From assembly GCF_002812725.1 (NCBI RefSeq), contig NZ_NMUN01000001.1, positions 62,001 to 126,000 on the forward strand: 64,000 nucleotides of DNA. The letters are read 5' to 3'. The notes below the pieces were generated by a model that had not been told where the DNA came from, did no database searches, and worked only from the letters and a program-made list of their open reading frames with translations. Positions 61,031-64,000 of this stretch are shown here, piece after piece; positions within the stretch are counted from its first letter, which is position 1; every line of letters begins with the position of its first letter. The position numbers and the translations under genes were made by a program. This DNA is from Microbacterium sp. BR1. GTDB lineage: Bacteria > Actinomycetota > Actinomycetes > Actinomycetales > Microbacteriaceae.

Positions 61031-62236
61031 ATGAGTGACCGAATGGCCGCGGGCGGGGTCGCCACCCTCGAGATCGACCCGTTCTCCCAGGCGTCACTCG
61101 CTGACCCGCTGGTCGTGGACGAGGTGATCCGCGAGACGGCCGAGGTCGTGTGGAGCGAGCAGCACGGGGTGTGGTTCACCGGTCGTTACGCTGTGGCCGA
61201 CGCCGTGTTCCGCGACTACGAGACCTTCGAGTCGTCGGCGGGCACAGGCATGACGAACACCAAGAAGACCGAGAACTGGCGCAAGCCTAGCGTGATCCTC
61301 GAGAACGATCCGCCGGGACACACGAAGTACCGCCGCATCATGACCTCGGTGCTCAGCCAGCGCGTCGTGCGCCGACTGACCGAGGACTTCCAGGCGCGTG
61401 CCGACGAACTCGTCGATACCGTCGTCCCGAAGCTGGAGTTCAACGCCGCGACCGAGCTGGCCGAGGCCTTTCCGCTCACCGTGCTCCCGGACGCCGTCGG
61501 GTTCTCGCCCGAGGGGCGCGAGCACCTGCTGCCCTATTCGAACCTGAACTTTCAGGCGATGGGACCGCGCAACGAGTTCTACGCAGCGGCCGCCGAGGCC
61601 GCGGGTGAGGCATCCGCTTTCGTCAACTGGCAGATGCGCCGCGAGGCACTCGACCCGAGCGGTCTGGGACACAAGATCTACGCCTACGTCGACGAGGGCG
61701 AGATCACCGAGGAAGACGCCGGGATGCTGGTCCGCACCTTCCTCTCGGCGGGGGTCGACACGACCATCTTCGCGATCCAGTTCACGCTCAAGGCACTCGC
61801 CGAGCATCCCGAGGCCTGGACGGCGCTCCGGCAGGACCCGACCCTCGCGCGACGGGTCTTCGAAGAGGCGCTGCGCTGGACTCCGTCGAGCCCCTACATC
61901 GGCCGCACGACATCGCGCGCGACCGCGATCGGTGGCACACCGATCGGGGCGGGCGAGAAGGTGATCATGTCCCTCGCCGCGGCGAACCGCGACCCGCGGC
62001 GCTGGGACGATCCGGACGCGTTCGACATCTCGCGCGATCCGAGCGGCCACCTCGCTTTCGGTACGGGCATCCACGGATGCGTGGGCCAGATGATGGCTCG
62101 GATGGAGGCGACGTGCCTCCTGACGGCGCTCGCCCGACGTGTCGAAACGATCGAGATCGCGGGCGACCCCGTTCCGTTCTATTCGAACTGGTTGCGGGGA
62201 TTCGAAGAGCTGCCCGTACGGGTCACGCTCGTCTGA
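61031..62236 (+). CDS. Cytochrome P450, CYP199A-like
   Basis: The 401-aa P450 has the I-helix AGVDTT, the ExxR helix EEALRWTPS and the heme loop FGTGIHGCVG with Cys 350. Stretches such as YETFESSAGTGMTNTKKTENWRKPSVILENDPPGHTKYRR and GREHLLPYSNLNFQAMGPRNE resemble CYP199A enzymes, which oxidatively demethylate 4-methoxybenzoate and similar para-substituted benzoates. That substrate is inference. No ferredoxin or ferredoxin reductase gene is beside it. Confidence 0.85.
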   Translation: MSDRMAAGGVATLEIDPFSQASLADPLVVDEVIRETAEVVWSEQHGVWFTGRYAVADAVFRDYETFESSAGTGMTNTKKTENWRKPSVILENDPPGHTKYRRIMTSVLSQRVVRRLTEDFQARADELVDTVVPKLEFNAATELAEAFPLTVLPDAVGFSPEGREHLLPYSNLNFQAMGPRNEFYAAAAEAAGEASAFVNWQMRREALDPSGLGHKIYAYVDEGEITEEDAGMLVRTFLSAGVDTTIFAIQFTLKALAEHPEAWTALRQDPTLARRVFEEALRWTPSSPYIGRTTSRATAIGGTPIGAGEKVIMSLAAANRDPRRWDDPDAFDISRDPSGHLAFGTGIHGCVGQMMARMEATCLLTALARRVETIEIAGDPVPFYSNWLRGFEELPVRVTLV

Positions 62237-62292
62237 GCCCCGTCGCCCGCAGATGACATGGGGCCCGTGCACGACGACCCGGAGCGGTACAC

Positions 62293-63972
62293 ATGAAGAA
62301 GATCATCAATGAACCCGATGCGCTCATCGAGGACTACATCGAGGGCCTGGTGGCGTCCACGCCGCATCTGGCGCGCGTCGAGGGTTGGCCCGTCGTGGTC
62401 CGATCAGACCGATTCCGCAAGTCCGACGAGCGTGTCGTCCTCATCTCCGGCGGCGGCTCGGGCCACGAACCGGCACACGCCGGCTATGTCGGCACGGGGA
62501 TGCTGGACGCGGCCGTACTCGGGCCGGTGTTCACCTCGCCGTCGGTCGACAGTATTCACGCGGCCATCCGGGCGGTCGCCACATCCGCGGGCGTGCTCCT
62601 GATCGTGAAGAACTACACCGGCGATCGCCTCAACTTCGGCCTCGCAGCCGAGATGGCGCGCGCGGACGGGTTCGATGTCGAGATGGTTCTGGTCGCCGAG
62701 GACGCGGCCCTGGGGGATGCATCCCGTGCGGGGCGTCGCGGTCTCACCGCGACGGTGCTCGTGCACAAGGTCGCGGGGGCGGCGGCCGAGAACGGCCGGT
62801 CGCTCTCGGAGACGGCAGAGGTCGCCCGGCGGGTGCTCGCGGGTGCGGCGACCATGGGCGTCGCACTGGGCGCTTGCACGGTGCCGGGTGGACAGGGCGC
62901 CAACTTCTCGCTCGGCGATGACGAGGTCGAGTGGGGTCTGGGAATCCACGGCGAGGCAGGCAAGGAGCGGGGCGCGATGGTCCCGTCGGCCGTCATCGCC
63001 GCCCGGTTGACCGAGATTCTCTGCGCCGATCGGGAGTGGGATCGCGACAGCGACGTCGTCGTGATGATCAACTCGTTGGGCGGGACGCCGGACCTCGAAC
63101 TGCGGATACTCCAGGGCGATGTGCTCCGTGAACTCGAGTCGCGCCGGCTGCGCGTGCGGATGACCTGGGCCGGACCGTTTCTCACCTCCCTGGAGATGCC
63201 GGGCGCCTCCGTCACGATCGCGGCCGTGGACGCCGAGATGCTCGAGCTCCTGTCGGAGCCCGCGGACGTGCTCGCCTTCCCGTCTCACACACGAATGCTC
63301 GAGGCACCCGCCGTCCTGCGGTTCCCGCCGCGAGCCTCGGCGACGCGTGACGACAACCGCATCGACGGCGTGGAGAGAGCTCACGCGTCTGTCCGCACCA
63401 TCGCGAATGCCCTCGTGCGTGCGGAGGACGAACTCACCGAACTCGATCGCCGGGTCGGCGACGGCGACCTCGGCATCAATCTCGCTCGTGGCGCGCGCTC
63501 GCTGCTCGCGGCGGAGCGTGATCTCGACGCATCGTCCTCGCCCTCGGCGCTCCTGCGGGCCGTCGCGGAGCGGATACGGAGCGAGGTGGGCGGCACCTCG
63601 GGTCCGCTCTACAGCCTGTTCGTCCTGGCCGCGGCTGACGCGCTTCCGGACGATCGCGAGCCGAGCGTGGCGGATTGGGTGAGCGCCGCGGCTGCGGGCG
63701 TCGCGATGGTGCGCGAGATCGGCGGCGCCGCACCCGGCGACAGCACCATGGTCGATGCGCTGCAGCCGGCGGTCGACGCGCTCGTCGCGCGCGGCGACCT
63801 CGCGGCGGCCGCTTCCGCGGCGCGCGAGGGCGCGGCGGGTACGGCCCAGCTTCTGCCCTCGCTGGGACGGAGCAGCTACGTCGGCGACCGCGCGGTCGGG
63901 GTCCCCGACCCCGGTGCGGTGGCGATTGCCGTGCAATTCGAGGCGCTGGCGAGCGACGCCACGAAATCATGA
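62293..63972 (+). CDS. Dihydroxyacetone kinase, fused DhaK-DhaL
   Basis: The 559-aa protein joins DhaK (residues about 1-330: ISGGGSGHEPAHAGYVGTGM, with the substrate-binding His in GLGIHGEAG) and DhaL (about 360-559: RRVGDGDLGINLARGARSLL, metal-binding Asp loop). The fused form uses ATP rather than a PTS phosphate donor. It phosphorylates dihydroxyacetone or a related short ketose such as erythrulose. It lies 56 bp after the P450, possibly in one transcript, and is coupled to the next gene. Confidence 0.92.
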   Translation: MKKIINEPDALIEDYIEGLVASTPHLARVEGWPVVVRSDRFRKSDERVVLISGGGSGHEPAHAGYVGTGMLDAAVLGPVFTSPSVDSIHAAIRAVATSAGVLLIVKNYTGDRLNFGLAAEMARADGFDVEMVLVAEDAALGDASRAGRRGLTATVLVHKVAGAAAENGRSLSETAEVARRVLAGAATMGVALGACTVPGGQGANFSLGDDEVEWGLGIHGEAGKERGAMVPSAVIAARLTEILCADREWDRDSDVVVMINSLGGTPDLELRILQGDVLRELESRRLRVRMTWAGPFLTSLEMPGASVTIAAVDAEMLELLSEPADVLAFPSHTRMLEAPAVLRFPPRASATRDDNRIDGVERAHASVRTIANALVRAEDELTELDRRVGDGDLGINLARGARSLLAAERDLDASSSPSALLRAVAERIRSEVGGTSGPLYSLFVLAAADALPDDREPSVADWVSAAAAGVAMVREIGGAAPGDSTMVDALQPAVDALVARGDLAAAASAAREGAAGTAQLLPSLGRSSYVGDRAVGVPDPGAVAIAVQFEALASDATKS

Positions 63973-64000
63973 CGCTCACGCTGCAGGTCGCCGCGCGTGT
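63969..64000 (+). CDS. Start of a further gene, truncated by window end
   Basis: ATG 63969 overlaps the kinase stop (ATGA) and opens the frame MTLTLQVAAR. Too little is present to name the product; the overlap suggests it belongs to the kinase operon. Confidence 0.55.
   Translation, partial: MTLTLQVAAR

Noticed and set aside
36116..62236. Secondary-metabolite biosynthesis cluster (P450, SnoaL, cyclase, EthD)
   Set aside because: No polyketide synthase, peptide synthetase or terpene synthase is present; importers and IclR/MarR regulators point to catabolism.
62404..63936. 510-aa minus-strand open frame
   Set aside because: It is antisense to dihydroxyacetone kinase, with low-complexity His/Arg-rich translation.
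1..64000. CRISPR array, tRNA, rRNA, riboswitch or phage genes
   Set aside because: I looked for spaced repeats, tRNA-like ends, conserved aptamer elements and phage proteins and saw none; covariance-model searches were not possible here.

Overview
The window is 64 kb of high-G+C DNA with dense, mostly operonic genes, GTG starts, actinobacterial-type lipoproteins and many GntR/LacI/IclR/MarR/AraC regulators. Gene content and style suggest an actinobacterium of the Microbacteriaceae (Microbacterium-like); this is inference, since no rRNA, tRNA or other taxonomic marker is present. No phage, CRISPR or plasmid replication genes were seen. One IS256-family element lies at the left edge.

Layout. 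(1) 0-1.35 kb: IS256-type transposase and right IS end. (2) 1.4-11.6 kb: a sugar-amine (Amadori-type) catabolic locus. On the minus strand are a FrlB-like SIS deglycase, a PfkB kinase, ManA and PfkA; on the plus strand are a GntR/UTRA regulator, an RbsBCA-like ABC importer, an M20 hydrolase and a HAD phosphatase. Three perfect TGTCNGACA palindromes tie the two arms to the regulator. (3) 11.7-15.7 kb: a degraded zone with a LacI remnant and a frameshifted histidine kinase remnant flanking an intact FAD aromatic hydroxylase and a MarR regulator. (4) 15.7-29 kb: an aryl alcohol/aldehyde oxidation locus with two aldehyde dehydrogenases, a second ABC importer with two permeases, an unknown 187-aa protein, two zinc alcohol dehydrogenases, an AraC activator and an IclR regulator. 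(5) 29-35.5 kb: a LacI-controlled oligosaccharide ABC importer with a glycogen-debranching-type glycosidase. (6) 35.6-54.7 kb: a large oxidative catabolic island with flavin reductase, two luciferase-like monooxygenases (one LimB-like), several SDRs, two SMP-30 lactonases, a cyclase-family hydrolase, EthD, a third RbsABC-like importer, alpha/beta hydrolase, SnoaL-like, VOC, IclR, a Baeyer-Villiger-type monooxygenase and a CMD-family protein. (7) 54.8-59.7 kb: an IclR regulator divergent from a three-gene biotin-dependent carboxylase that carries its own BioY biotin importer. (8) 59.8-64 kb: an HtaA-like protein, MarR regulator, CYP199A-like P450, fused dihydroxyacetone kinase, and the start of one more gene.

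How the parts fit. Region 2 reads as import, phosphorylation and deglycation of a sugar-amine conjugate, then conversion of the released hexose phosphate to fructose 1,6-bisphosphate. Regions 3, 4 and 8 together would oxidise benzyl-type alcohols and aldehydes to benzoates, O-demethylate 4-methoxybenzoates and hydroxylate 3-hydroxybenzoate, although ring-cleavage genes are not in the window. Region 6 looks like a pathway for a cyclic, terpenoid-like compound: flavin monooxygenation, dehydrogenation, Baeyer-Villiger insertion and lactone/ester hydrolysis. Its substrate cannot be read from sequence, and it is the best candidate for an undescribed system. A carboxylase bundled with BioY is a second candidate. 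A striking oddity is the sugar-type ABC ATPase of region 6, whose only Walker A lysine is replaced by threonine.
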